DNA of 64,000 bases from Schlesneria paludicola DSM 18645. Lineage in GTDB: Bacteria > Planctomycetota > Planctomycetia > Planctomycetales > Planctomycetaceae. The translations under genes were made by a program, and so were the position numbers. Position 1 is the first letter of the stretch; each line of letters starts with the position of its first letter. Of this stretch, positions 9,590-18,695 are shown piece after piece. The notes under the pieces were generated by a model. The model had not been told where the DNA came from. It searched no databases and saw nothing but the letters and a program-made list of their open reading frames with translations. Location of the stretch: the NCBI RefSeq assembly GCF_000255655.1, contig NZ_JH636436.1, positions 285,636-349,635 of the forward strand. The letters are read 5' to 3'.

Positions 9590-11734
9590 ATGACGGAGAC
9601 GTCGTCTCGCGGCTCGTTGAATCAGTCATCGGCGTGGGTGATTTGCCTGCTGCGATGGATGGGTTGCGCCCTGCTGGCTTCGGGCGGGTTCGTCTCGAAC
9701 TCGGTGGAAGTGCAGGCGGGCGAGAAGCGGGCCAAGCAGGCCTTTGACGTCGAAAAACGCTTCAAGGAACTCGACCGAAACCGTGACGGGAAGGTCAGCC
9801 GCGACGAGTTTCCCCAAACCGAACTGTTTAACCTGGTGGATGCGAATCGGGATGGACAGATCACGTTGATCGAGGCCCGCGAACGCGCCCAGGATCTCGC
9901 AAGATCTAAATCCATCCCGACCGGTGAATCCACCGATGCGACGGCAAAGTCACTCGATGAGGTGCCGATTCGCCAGCGGTTCAAACGCCTGAAACCGGCA
10001 GAATGCGGCGTCGGCCGGATCGTGTCCGACGTGTCGTTTCAGAGCATTGATGGTGCGACGCATCATCTGGCGGAGTACAAGTCGCAACGCGTGATCGTCG
10101 TGGTGGCGACAAGTGCCAGTTGTCCGCTGAGCAAACGTTACTTGCCCACGCTTGCCCGATTGGAGCGGACCTATACGAAGGATGTTCTGTTTATCTTCGC
10201 GAACTCAACGCCGACGGACTCGGTCGAGTCGGCACGCGAACTCGTCAAGACACATGCTCTCAAGGGCCCTTATGTGCTCGACGCCGACGCGAAACTGCTG
10301 TCCGCCGTCGGGGCGAAATCGACCACCGATTGCTTCGTGCTCGATGCGGCACTGACCTTGCGATACCGGGGAGCCGTCGATGACCAGTACGGCTTGGGCT
10401 ATGCACTGGCGCAGCCCAAGCAGGCACTGCTCGGCGACGCCATCGATGCCGTGCTGGCGGGACATACACCGCAGATCGAAGCGACAGACGCTCCTGGCTG
10501 CTTGCTCAACAAACGCGGTCCAGCGACTGCCTCAACATCGCAAGTCAGCCTGAAGTTGCCGGTCGCGGCGGGCACACACACGTATCACAATCGCATCTCG
10601 CGGATTGTCCAGAACAATTGTATCGAGTGTCATCGCGCCGGCGGGGCCGCACCGTTTTCGTTGACGAGTCCTGACGATGTGGCGACGCGCGCGACGATGA
10701 TCGAAAAGGTGGTCAGCGAAGGCACGATGCCACCCTGGTTCGCGGCTCCTTCGCGCAAAGGGGCCGAGACCAATTGGCTCAACGATCGGTCCCTGGTCGA
10801 AGCCGACAAGGCGGACCTGACGGCCTGGCTTAACAATGGCCAGCCACTGGGTGACCCGGCCGATGCCCCAATTCCGCGTGTGTTCTCGAACGATTGGCAG
10901 ATTGGTGTGCCGGACGCCATCGTACAGTTGCCAGCGGCCGTCAACGTTCCCGCCGAGGGCGTCATGCCGTATCAGGTGGTCACGGTGGCAACCGATTTCG
11001 GCGAGGACAAATGGTTGCAAGGGTTCGAGATTCGCCCGACGGCACGCGATGTCGTGCATCACATCGGCGTCTTCGTCGAAGCGGGCACCGATCCCGAAAA
11101 ACGCGCGAACGAGGCCGAGGATCTCGGTGAATATTTGGCCTTATACGTGCCCGGCAACGGGCATGAGATTTTTCCCGCAGGACTGGCGAAGTTCTTGCCG
11201 AAAGGATCTCGATTGCGATTCAAACTGCACTACACGCCGAACGGCACCGTCACCAAGGATCAGACGCAACTTGCATTCATTTTTGCCAAAGAGCCACCTC
11301 AGTACGAGCTGCATGTGACCGGCGTCACGAATCAGGGGATCAAAATTCCGGCGGGGGCTGGCAACCACAAAGAGTCGGGTTGGCGGCGTTTCAAGGATGA
11401 CATTCAGATCCTGTCGTTCATGCCCCACATGCACGTGCGTGGAAAAGCCTTCCGGTACGAAATGATTTCCAGCAGCGGCAATTCGACGACGTTGCTGGAT
11501 GTTCCTCGTTTCGATTTCAACTGGCAATTGGCCTACCGGGCGGCGACGCCGATCACCCTGAAAAAAGGCGTGCGGATTGTCGGAACAGGCTGGTTCGACA
11601 ACAGCGACCAGAACCCGGCGAATCCCGATCCGACAAAACCCGTTGTCTGGGGTGCGCAATCCTTCGACGAAATGCTGATCGGCTACTTCGAATACATCGT
11701 TCCCAGCGAACGTCTATCGGCTGCAAAACGATAG
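9590..11734 (+). CDS. EF-hand / redoxin / cytochrome c / copper monooxygenase-like fusion
   Basis: This exported protein of about 714 residues stacks four modules. After a hydrophobic leader (LLRWMGCALLASGGF, ending VQAGE) come two EF-hand loops, DRNRDGKVSRDEF and DANRDGQITLIEA. An AhpC/TSA-like thioredoxin fold follows, starting VSDVSFQSIDGA, with a single conserved cysteine in SASCPLSKRYLP rather than CxxC. A cytochrome c haem site CIECH follows in NNCIECHRAGGAAPFSL. The C-terminal 330 residues resemble copper type II ascorbate-dependent monooxygenases (PHM/DBM), with candidate copper ligands in VVHHIGVF, FKLHYTPNG and HMHVRGKAF. The combination suggests a periplasmic redox enzyme using calcium, haem and copper; its substrate is unknown. 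ATG 9590 was chosen over a start at 9518 because it puts the leader near the N-terminus; neither has a strong ribosome-binding site. Confidence 0.8.
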   Translation: MTETSSRGSLNQSSAWVICLLRWMGCALLASGGFVSNSVEVQAGEKRAKQAFDVEKRFKELDRNRDGKVSRDEFPQTELFNLVDANRDGQITLIEARERAQDLARSKSIPTGESTDATAKSLDEVPIRQRFKRLKPAECGVGRIVSDVSFQSIDGATHHLAEYKSQRVIVVVATSASCPLSKRYLPTLARLERTYTKDVLFIFANSTPTDSVESARELVKTHALKGPYVLDADAKLLSAVGAKSTTDCFVLDAALTLRYRGAVDDQYGLGYALAQPKQALLGDAIDAVLAGHTPQIEATDAPGCLLNKRGPATASTSQVSLKLPVAAGTHTYHNRISRIVQNNCIECHRAGGAAPFSLTSPDDVATRATMIEKVVSEGTMPPWFAAPSRKGAETNWLNDRSLVEADKADLTAWLNNGQPLGDPADAPIPRVFSNDWQIGVPDAIVQLPAAVNVPAEGVMPYQVVTVATDFGEDKWLQGFEIRPTARDVVHHIGVFVEAGTDPEKRANEAEDLGEYLALYVPGNGHEIFPAGLAKFLPKGSRLRFKLHYTPNGTVTKDQTQLAFIFAKEPPQYELHVTGVTNQGIKIPAGAGNHKESGWRRFKDDIQILSFMPHMHVRGKAFRYEMISSSGNSTTLLDVPRFDFNWQLAYRAATPITLKKGVRIVGTGWFDNSDQNPANPDPTKPVVWGAQSFDEMLIGYFEYIVPSERLSAAKR

Positions 11735-11783
11735 ACATTCGTAATGTGTCCAATGTCGATAGGTCCTGATACCTGCAAACCGA

Positions 11784-12482
11784 TCACTTGGTGGAGGGCG
11801 GGGCGACGCGTGCACCGACTCGTTCAAGCTGGTTTCCGACTTTTTCGAAGCCCAAGCCCACTTCATCGACGACATAGCCTGTCCCTTCGATGAGATTGCC
11901 TGAGATCGCCCGTGATTCTCTCGCGATTTGAGCGGTGGTTGCTTTCATCCGGTGTTCCGTCCGAGCTGCGGCATGTTCCAGATTGTCGGCGGTGGCTCGC
12001 AAAAAGTATCCGGCCCGCCGGACTTCCTTTTTCTCCCAGGCTTCTGTCGCCTTGACGTACTGTGACTCTGAGAGCGCATGCATCGCGCGGGCAGTGGCCA
12101 GGTCGAGTTCTTCGACGGATTTCATGGTCCCAATTTCAATTGTATGGGCGGCATGTTCCAGTTCATGTTCCGCATGAATCAACCGGCGTTTCATACGTTC
12201 TGTGCCACTCGTGGCCTCGATTCGAAAGTGGACCGCCGCCTTGCGAAGTTCTGCTGCAGCGGTTTTGGCATCCAGCATCAGGAAGGCTTCTCGAGCTCGA
12301 CCGATATGAAGACCAGGTTCATCCGACATCAAATACCAGCGGTCTTCTTCAATCACCACGAATCCGGCGGGGGCCTGTGGCTGATTCGTGGCTGTGTCGC
12401 CTTGGTCAGACTTGGCGGTGGAAGTCAGGGCCAAAACGACAAGGAGCCATGCAAACAGAGAGATCATGGAACGGAGAGGCAT
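11784..12482 (-). CDS. Secreted helical protein of unknown function
   Basis: This is a 232-residue protein. ATG 12482 has AAGGAAG about 6 nt upstream and starts directly with a signal peptide (MISLFAWLLVVLALTSTAKS), so I prefer it to a longer frame starting at 12563. The mature part is almost entirely amphipathic helix rich in Ala, Glu, Arg and His, for example HAEHELEHAAHTIEIG and AAARTEHRMKATTAQIARE. This suggests a periplasmic helical bundle. I do not recognise a named domain. The gene converges with the haem/copper fusion gene, whose stop is 50 bp away on the other strand. Confidence 0.65.
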   Translation of the reverse strand: MPLRSMISLFAWLLVVLALTSTAKSDQGDTATNQPQAPAGFVVIEEDRWYLMSDEPGLHIGRAREAFLMLDAKTAAAELRKAAVHFRIEATSGTERMKRRLIHAEHELEHAAHTIEIGTMKSVEELDLATARAMHALSESQYVKATEAWEKKEVRRAGYFLRATADNLEHAAARTEHRMKATTAQIARESRAISGNLIEGTGYVVDEVGLGFEKVGNQLERVGARVAPPSTK

Positions 12483-12996
12483 GTTGTTCTTCCTTAAACG
12501 GCTCAACGAGGACGGGTCTGCGACAACGCCAAACCAAGACGCGGACGAATCGATTAAAATCACGAGAGTTGTTCCAGTGACGCTCGAGAAATGGCTTGCT
12601 GGTCATCGGAGGAGTTTCTCGTATCGCTGATTTCAATCACGTGCATGTCGCGATAGGCAGCAAGCATGCCAGCCAGCGCACCCTGAGCAGTTCTTACAAG
12701 GATTCACGGTAAATCATGCTGGATTTGCCGCACAGGCCGCGAAAAACGGCCCAATCCACCCGGCCGCGCGATCGCTCGTCCTGTCGGCGCTGATCAGTCT
12801 TCGACCAGCCGGACGAAGCTCGACCGGTCGAGTGGATTCGCGAACGTTGCGCATTTCCCGTCCATCAATGCATTCCACCCAAAGGATTGAAGATGGAGCC
12901 TTCCGATTGTTTTCAAAATCTGATTGCCGTTTTGATCTCAAAATGTCTATCGCCTTGTGGATCGATAAAGACGGCGTGACTTTATAGGCGTTCGAC
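12483..12996. other. Divergent intergenic region
   Basis: This is 514 bp between the leftward helical protein and the rightward thioredoxin-like gene. I see no gene, repeat or RNA that I can support. It presumably holds both promoters. Confidence 0.45.
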
Positions 12997-14745
12997 ATGC
13001 AACAATCCGCGCGCGGGCAGAGTGGCTTGGTCGTTGCGATGGCAGGTGGAACATTGTGTTTCGTGGGATCGTTGATCAGGGCGATCCATGGGTTGCCCGA
13101 AGACATCGGGATTGCTCGTGACGTTCGGCGACCGATTGAGGTCCTTGCCGTCGCCAGTTTGGACGGAGGACGCAATGCGACAACGGTGACTGCGGAGCAG
13201 CTTCGAAATGCGCTGATCGACGCCGCACAGAAACTGGTCGATCTGAAAATTGTCGCGGTTGAAAGAGTCGGATACGCACCACCGACGCCGGACGTGCCGG
13301 TCCCAGTGGTGTTCAAAGAGATGTGGATACATCGTCATTCGGCTCAGGCCTATGTCCTTCATCGCACCGAATCGAACGATGATCAATGGTGGACTGGCTT
13401 CGAAGCGATTGAAGGGCCGTTGACGACTCACCATCTGGCGGCAATGCCCGGTCGAAAAGTGTGCGTAGACACGGCACGAGTTCCCTTGTGTGCGGACTCG
13501 AGTCACCGGGGGAAGCGCGAATCTGATGGAGCAAGGCTGACGAGCTACTCCGTCAGTCAGGCGCCCAGTTATCTGTTGAATCTGTTTGTTCCGTTGATTG
13601 AGGCGAACAAGGCCTGGGTTCCCTCTGAGCGTTCGAACTCGGCTCCCGTCGTCGATTCCCTTGCTCTGTTACCGCTAAGTGACTGGCGAATACTAGGGGA
13701 AGAAAAACTGGGCGAAGAAGACGCCATCCTTGCGGAGATTGGCCAGCATGAAACGCGTTCGTTTCCTGTTCCGGGGCGTCAGGGCAAGTTGTTGTCGGTC
13801 ACGCGAACGTATTTGGTTTGGTTCGCGAAGATCTACGGTTGGATGCCGCTACGAGTTGAGAGCTCGATGCGATACGCCTTCGATGGACGCGAGTATCGGT
13901 TAGAGCGTCGTGCCGATGGAAAATCGTTTTTGGTCTATGAGGCTTCGGATTTCATCCACTGGAACGATGTCTGGGTACCGCGCGCTGGCAGGCAAGCGAC
14001 CTATATGCCCGTACCCGATGAGCAATCCAGGCCGGTTATGCCCGACATGCTTGACGGATTGTTCTACGACGGTCGAATCCCTTTCAATGACGCGATGCAA
14101 CTGGGGTCCGAGTCCGAATGGCGCATCTTGAGTCTGGAACAGATTGAACCGTCATTGAATTTGTGGTTCGAACCGGAAGACGGGGCGGAAGTTCTGAATC
14201 TTGGGACACACAAGCGATTCATTCAGGGTGATGCCGTTGCGTCCGCGGCAATCGCGGCGCGGGAGGATGCCATCGAGAAAATGGTCGGCCAGCCGGCGCC
14301 CGAGTTTCCAGAAGGAGCGATCTGGCTGAATGGACCGCCGCTCACTCTGAACGCATTGCATGGCAAAGTGGTGATCCTCGATTTTTGGGCCGACTGGTGT
14401 CCATCCTGCCGCAATGACTTGCCCGAACTGAACCGGCTGCATGCGCAGCGTGATGACAATGGAATCACCGTGATTGGGATCCATCTTGAGGGAACCGCAC
14501 GACCAGAGATCCAGAAAGTCGTCGACGAGTATCAACTGCTCTATCCAATCTGTCTCGACGTTGCGAGGCGCCCCGACGCGGAAAACGAGGTGCCATCGGC
14601 AGGTCTGTTCGCATCCCACTTCGCGATCAATGGTATTCCGCATTGTGTCGTCATCGACCAGCAAGGCATCGTCGCCGCGTCGTTGACGGGCCGATTTGAT
14701 GAGGCCTTGGCGATTGCAGAAAAGCTTGCCGCGACGGCCAAGTAA
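12997..14745 (+). CDS. TlpA-like thioredoxin protein, CPSC type (tandem paralogue 1)
   Basis: This 582-residue protein has an N-terminal hydrophobic segment (GLVVAMAGGTLCFVGSL, about residues 9-26). A domain of about 400 residues that I do not recognise comes next, beginning TTVTAEQLRNALIDAAQKLVDL. The C-terminal 150 residues are a TlpA/ResA-like thioredoxin fold: GPPLTLNALHGKVVILDFWA, the redox motif CPSC at Cys468/Cys471, then a cis-proline loop in NGIPHCVV. It is likely a periplasmic, membrane-tethered thiol-disulfide oxidoreductase. The next gene is a full-length paralogue with CGPC instead. The change of the two middle residues (PS versus GP) would be expected to alter the redox potential. 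The unknown N-terminal domain is shared by both copies and may bind the substrate. Confidence 0.8.
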   Translation: MQQSARGQSGLVVAMAGGTLCFVGSLIRAIHGLPEDIGIARDVRRPIEVLAVASLDGGRNATTVTAEQLRNALIDAAQKLVDLKIVAVERVGYAPPTPDVPVPVVFKEMWIHRHSAQAYVLHRTESNDDQWWTGFEAIEGPLTTHHLAAMPGRKVCVDTARVPLCADSSHRGKRESDGARLTSYSVSQAPSYLLNLFVPLIEANKAWVPSERSNSAPVVDSLALLPLSDWRILGEEKLGEEDAILAEIGQHETRSFPVPGRQGKLLSVTRTYLVWFAKIYGWMPLRVESSMRYAFDGREYRLERRADGKSFLVYEASDFIHWNDVWVPRAGRQATYMPVPDEQSRPVMPDMLDGLFYDGRIPFNDAMQLGSESEWRILSLEQIEPSLNLWFEPEDGAEVLNLGTHKRFIQGDAVASAAIAAREDAIEKMVGQPAPEFPEGAIWLNGPPLTLNALHGKVVILDFWADWCPSCRNDLPELNRLHAQRDDNGITVIGIHLEGTARPEIQKVVDEYQLLYPICLDVARRPDAENEVPSAGLFASHFAINGIPHCVVIDQQGIVAASLTGRFDEALAIAEKLAATAK

Positions 14746-14758
14746 ACCTCACTGGGGC

Positions 14759-14778
14759 CTGGCTTCCACCCAAGCCAG
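14759..14778 (+). terminator. Hairpin between the tandem thioredoxin genes
   Basis: CTGGCTT (14759-14765) pairs with AAGCCAG (14772-14778) around the loop CCACCC, 13 bp after the stop of the first paralogue. Only a weak pyrimidine-rich stretch follows, so it may be a partial terminator or processing site. Confidence 0.4.
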
Positions 14779-14947
14779 ACGTCTTTGACCAGGTCAGGTT
14801 TCGATTCAAATCGTGAAGACGTCGTCGGCTCATTCCCGACTGCCATGTTTGTTTTCGACGGATTTCGTTTGCAAAGCTGGCGTGGGGCGGTCTATTATTC
14901 GGCCTATCGAAAGAGACGAATTGACTTTAGTGTTTGAGGTTCCTCTC

Positions 14948-16699
14948 ATGCGGCGATCGGCACAGAGGCAGCGCGGATACGTGGTCGGGGTCGGCCGTAG
15001 AACAGCGTTCCTTGGAGGAATGCTCATTGTTGTCGCGGTCGGCTCGCTTGTTGCGAGTGACCCTGTCCGCGAGGGAAACTCGGCACCCGTTCGTCGCGAC
15101 GCGGGCGAAGTGGCCTCTGGCGAAGTCGAACGTCGGTCGACGACCGTCACGGCGGAAGAGATCCGTGATGCACTGCTGAATGCCGCAGAGAAATTGGTCG
15201 ATCTCAAGATCGTGGTAGTCGAGAAGGGGAATTTCAGTCAGCGCACACCAGGCATGGAGGTTCCCGTTACGTTCAAGGAAGTGTGGCTGCATGAAAGCTC
15301 GTCGCAAAGTTACATCGACTGGCGAAGCGAAGGACACGGTGACGAATGGTGGACAGGATTCAAGCCCCTTGAAGAGCTCATCACCGCAGAAGATCTGGTG
15401 ACACTTCCAGGCCTCAAACAATGTGCCGACCTGGCTCGAGTTCCCTCGTTTGCCGATTCGCGCCTACTGCGAAAACAGGCGCCCGATGGATCGAAGCTGA
15501 CGCTTCATTCGTTGTGCAAGACGCCCAAATTTGTGTCGAATCTGTTCGTTCCGTTGATTGAATTCAACAAACCTTGGATTGCACCCGAACGTTTAGCAGG
15601 TGCGCCGCTCGCTGATTTAATCGCGCGCCTGCCACTGACTCACTGGCGAATCCTGGGTGAGGAAAAGCTGGGTGAAGAAGAGGTCGTCGTTGCCGCCATA
15701 CGTCTGCAGGACACGATCGAGTTTCCGTTGAAACGACACGGGGGAAAGTTGTCGCTGACGCCGACGTATCTGGTCTGGTTCTCGAAACGATTCGGATGGA
15801 TGCCGCTGCGGATTGAGCACTCGGTGCAATACGGCTTCGAGGGTCATGAGTATTGGATGGAACGTCGTTCCGACGGAAAGCAGCCATTGGTCTACGAAGC
15901 CACAGATTTCATGCCGGTCAATGATGTCTGGGTGCCTCGCTCGGGCAAGCAGGCAAGCTACATGCAAGAGTCGGAAAAAGAATTTGGTGGTTTTGACGAA
16001 CTGGTCGACACGCTGCAGACCAACCGTAAGCTGCCGATTCCGGGTGAGATGCGATTGGGGTACGAGTATGAATGGAAAATTCTGAGTCTAGAAAAGATCG
16101 ATCCGACGTTGAATCTGTGGTTTGAACCTCAGGACGGCGCGGAAGTTTACAACATGGATACGCACAAGCGATATGTGCAGGGTGATGCGGTGGCTTCTGC
16201 GGCATTTGCGGCTCGTGAACACGCGATCGAACGAATGGTCGGCAAACCCGCTCCCGAGTTTCCCGAAGGGGCCACCTGGCTGAACGGACCACCACTGACG
16301 TTGAAAGCACTGCGAGGAAAGGTCGTCGTGCTTGATTTCTGGACCGATTGGTGCGGCCCCTGTCGCAACGATCTGCCCAAAATGAAAGCCCTTTATGATC
16401 AGCGCGAAACCAACGGATTGATCGTCATCGGCGTTCATCTGGCGGGCAGCAAGCTGCCTGACATTCAAAAAGTCATGGACAAATTTCAGCTCGAATATCC
16501 GATCTGCATCGACGTCGCGACGAAAGACGATCCGAATCACGAATCGTTATTTCCCAGTCAGTATTCGACGTCGTTCGGAGTCGGTGGGATCCCGCATTGT
16601 GTTGTCATCGATCCGCACGGAGTTGTGGCCGCGTCGATCTCAAATCGGTTTGATGATGCAATCGAAATCGCGACCGAACTCTCGAAATCCGCGAAATGA
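14948..16699 (+). CDS. TlpA-like thioredoxin protein, CGPC type (tandem paralogue 2)
   Basis: This 583-residue paralogue of the preceding gene is collinear with it along the whole length. It carries the same TTVTAEEIRDALLNAAEKLVDL block, shared GWMPLRxE and ILSLEKIxPxLNLWFEP segments, and a thioredoxin domain with classical CGPC at Cys469/Cys472. ATG 14948 has GAGG about 8 nt upstream and is followed by basic residues and a membrane helix (AFLGGMLIVVAVGSLVA), so I prefer it to a start at 14813. The high similarity and head-to-tail arrangement point to a local gene duplication. The likely role is periplasmic thiol-disulfide exchange. Confidence 0.8.
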   Translation: MRRSAQRQRGYVVGVGRRTAFLGGMLIVVAVGSLVASDPVREGNSAPVRRDAGEVASGEVERRSTTVTAEEIRDALLNAAEKLVDLKIVVVEKGNFSQRTPGMEVPVTFKEVWLHESSSQSYIDWRSEGHGDEWWTGFKPLEELITAEDLVTLPGLKQCADLARVPSFADSRLLRKQAPDGSKLTLHSLCKTPKFVSNLFVPLIEFNKPWIAPERLAGAPLADLIARLPLTHWRILGEEKLGEEEVVVAAIRLQDTIEFPLKRHGGKLSLTPTYLVWFSKRFGWMPLRIEHSVQYGFEGHEYWMERRSDGKQPLVYEATDFMPVNDVWVPRSGKQASYMQESEKEFGGFDELVDTLQTNRKLPIPGEMRLGYEYEWKILSLEKIDPTLNLWFEPQDGAEVYNMDTHKRYVQGDAVASAAFAAREHAIERMVGKPAPEFPEGATWLNGPPLTLKALRGKVVVLDFWTDWCGPCRNDLPKMKALYDQRETNGLIVIGVHLAGSKLPDIQKVMDKFQLEYPICIDVATKDDPNHESLFPSQYSTSFGVGGIPHCVVIDPHGVVAASISNRFDDAIEIATELSKSAK

Positions 16700-16783
16700 G
16701 TGATGTTGAGGTGACCATTCGTCGTTCGCCATTCAGCGCGGGTCGCGGTTTCTGTTTGACGAAGAAAATCTCAATGCGGACTG

Positions 16784-17551
16784 TCAGCGCAACGGGTTAG
16801 TGCCTTGCAGGCGAATCCTGACAAGCAGTTCGTTTAAGGCAGGTTCTGCCGTAGCAACTTCTGGCAATCGACTTTCTTCAAACGCGCGTTGCAATTCGTT
16901 TCTGAGCCGCTCGTATTCTCGCCGATGAAATTCCAGATCGGCTTGCTCGAGTCGTCCCAGTTCGGGACCACCTGTTTTTCGTGCGATCAGCTCGTCGATG
17001 TACGGCAGCTTTGCGGTCTCGTTCAGTCGAGAGAGATTCGCCTGCACCTCGCTGGTTCTCATCAGGTGGATGCCCGTCATCAGCACGCGATAAACATAAA
17101 GTAGCGGCTTCACATGCGGGGGATCGGCCTTTTGAAAGAGCTTCCATTGAGTTTCCGCAAAACCAAAGTAGTGGTGCGCGTGATGTCTCGTGATGCAGTT
17201 CGCCGCCAGCGACTTCAGCTCGTCATGTTCCGCAGTCGTGAATATGATCAATGGCGAAAGAAGTTGCTCTAACACGTAGCCATTCTTCTTCAGCATCAAG
17301 TTGAAGAACTTCTTGGCATCATGTGTGACCAGGTCGATTTCGAGGCCGTCATGAATTTCGGATTTCTCGACCGTTTCCTGGCCGGTTTCCAACCCGACAA
17401 GATCTTTGATGGGCAGCAGATGGACGCCGCGCAGGTCGAAGTCGGAATCGGGCGACGGAAATCCATACAAATGAGCGCCGCTGATCGTGGCGAACAGCAA
17501 CGGATACGGATGATCGACAATGTGCTTGTACAGACGCGAGTCAAACGTCAT
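16784..17551 (-). CDS. RlaP-type nucleotidyltransferase (second copy, last gene of the RNA-repair cassette)
   Basis: This is a 255-residue member of the RNA-ligase-associated Pol-beta-like nucleotidyltransferases (RlaP, PF10127). The active-site signature is ISGAHLYGFPSPDSDFDLRG, with the helix-capping Ser-Gly at 24-25 and the metal-binding acidic pair Asp37 and Asp39. A third acidic position is likely in LEIDLVTHD. The helical C-terminal half includes a typical KPLLYVYRVLMTGIHL helix. Such enzymes are predicted to add nucleotides to broken RNA ends; none of this is biochemically certain. It overlaps the other RlaP gene by 4 bp (ATGA), so the two are translationally coupled. It lacks the N-terminal extension of its neighbour. 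Confidence 0.8.
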   Translation of the reverse strand: MTFDSRLYKHIVDHPYPLLFATISGAHLYGFPSPDSDFDLRGVHLLPIKDLVGLETGQETVEKSEIHDGLEIDLVTHDAKKFFNLMLKKNGYVLEQLLSPLIIFTTAEHDELKSLAANCITRHHAHHYFGFAETQWKLFQKADPPHVKPLLYVYRVLMTGIHLMRTSEVQANLSRLNETAKLPYIDELIARKTGGPELGRLEQADLEFHRREYERLRNELQRAFEESRLPEVATAEPALNELLVRIRLQGTNPLR

Positions 17552-18498
17552 GGCAGTTCCTTCGACAACGCCGCATTTCGAGCTTTGATGAGCAGGGCAT
17601 TCGCTCGTTCATAGTCCGGTCGCTCAGGCAGTTTCGTTTCGGTGAATGCTGCGTCAAATTCGGCATGCAAGCTCAATCTCAACTCCTCCGTTTCATCCCA
17701 CCGAACTTCACCTCGTTTGATGGCGAGTAATTGCTCCCGATGCTCTTCGACCCGCACTGGCACAAAACCGTGACGCAGCACGCAGATCCCCGAGATCAGT
17801 AGTCGGATCAAGTGCATGACGTGCTTCCATTTCACTTGCCCCTGATTATGAAGATCCGATTGCATCTTCTTGAACTGGGACATCACGTAGCCGTTGTACG
17901 TCTGGTAGACCAGGCGCGACAAAAAGATCTCCCGAATCTGCAGCAGTTCCTCGGCCAGTGGTGTGGTCTTTTCGATGAGTGGCGTATAGAGGCATTCCAG
18001 CACGTTCGGGTTCGCCTTCAGAGCCAGTCCCAGGAACCGTTGAAATTCCCAGTAATGTTCCTGTGTCGCATCGCATTCGATCTGTTCTGGAACGCCGTAA
18101 AGCGACCAATGCAACTCCGCGGTTGGCAGGAAGATGCCTCGGTAGTCTGTGTCCGATTGCTCATCATCCAAGCCATACGCGCGCGAGCCAATGACACAGC
18201 GGTAAATCACTCGATCGAACAGATTGCTGTGCGCCGCGGAAATCTTGGCGTCACCGATCTCGCCTTCTTTGTAGTGCGCCAGCATGACAATGTCTTCGTG
18301 ACGCAACGCGCCTTCGACACCATCGAGAAACCGAATTCGATAAGGGTGATCGTGATCCCTGGGCGAGCGGACAATGACGCCGACGGCACCTCGAGGATGC
18401 CGCACGCGACCGCCTGACTCGACAATATCTTTCAAAGCGACAATCTGCGTCCCTTCGGAAAAGATCAGATGCGGATTCTGGTGAACGCGTTCCGTCAT
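17548..18498 (-). CDS. RlaP-type nucleotidyltransferase with an extra N-terminal beta domain
   Basis: In this 316-residue protein, residues 1-80 form a small basic, beta-rich module (KDIVESGGRVRHPRGAVGVI, then YRIRFLDGVEG) that resembles compact SH3-like folds. The RlaP nucleotidyltransferase follows with GSRAYGLDDEQSDTDYRG: Gly104-Ser105 and the catalytic Asp116 and Asp118. Further down, NPNVLECLYTP and the KWKHVMHLIRLLISGICVL helix match the second RlaP copy. The two copies are clearly related but diverged, which suggests different substrates or a heteromer. It starts 198 bp downstream of the HD-kinase gene. That spacer contains a relic of the thg1 3' end. Confidence 0.8.
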   Translation of the reverse strand: MTERVHQNPHLIFSEGTQIVALKDIVESGGRVRHPRGAVGVIVRSPRDHDHPYRIRFLDGVEGALRHEDIVMLAHYKEGEIGDAKISAAHSNLFDRVIYRCVIGSRAYGLDDEQSDTDYRGIFLPTAELHWSLYGVPEQIECDATQEHYWEFQRFLGLALKANPNVLECLYTPLIEKTTPLAEELLQIREIFLSRLVYQTYNGYVMSQFKKMQSDLHNQGQVKWKHVMHLIRLLISGICVLRHGFVPVRVEEHREQLLAIKRGEVRWDETEELRLSLHAEFDAAFTETKLPERPDYERANALLIKARNAALSKELP

Positions 18499-18550
18499 AA
18501 GGCCGTGTCTCCGATAGATCGCAATGCAATGAAAGTTCCTGCAATACGCT

Positions 18551-18650
18551 CTATTTGAGTAAGAAAGATTGGATGAACCCCTCGTACAGATCCTTCATGA
18601 GCAGGTCAAAATTTCGATTGATGCGGCGACGGCGTGCCGCGACAGTCTCA
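18551..18650 (-). pseudogene. Relic of a duplicated thg1 3' end
   Basis: Reading leftwards this stretch encodes ARRRRINRNFDLLMKDLYEG followed by FIQSF and a stop at 18553-18551. It aligns with the C-terminus of the intact Thg1-family gene ([26 protein letters not shown]) about 2 kb away. The nucleotide match runs over roughly 95 bp with only scattered differences. There is no start codon or upstream Thg1 sequence, so it is a gene remnant. It sits between the HD-kinase and RlaP genes, in the cassette's only sizeable internal gap. Confidence 0.85.
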
Positions 18651-18695
18651 CAGGTGGCGTTCGTGAATGCCTGAAGTCTTCATCACGGCCAATTC

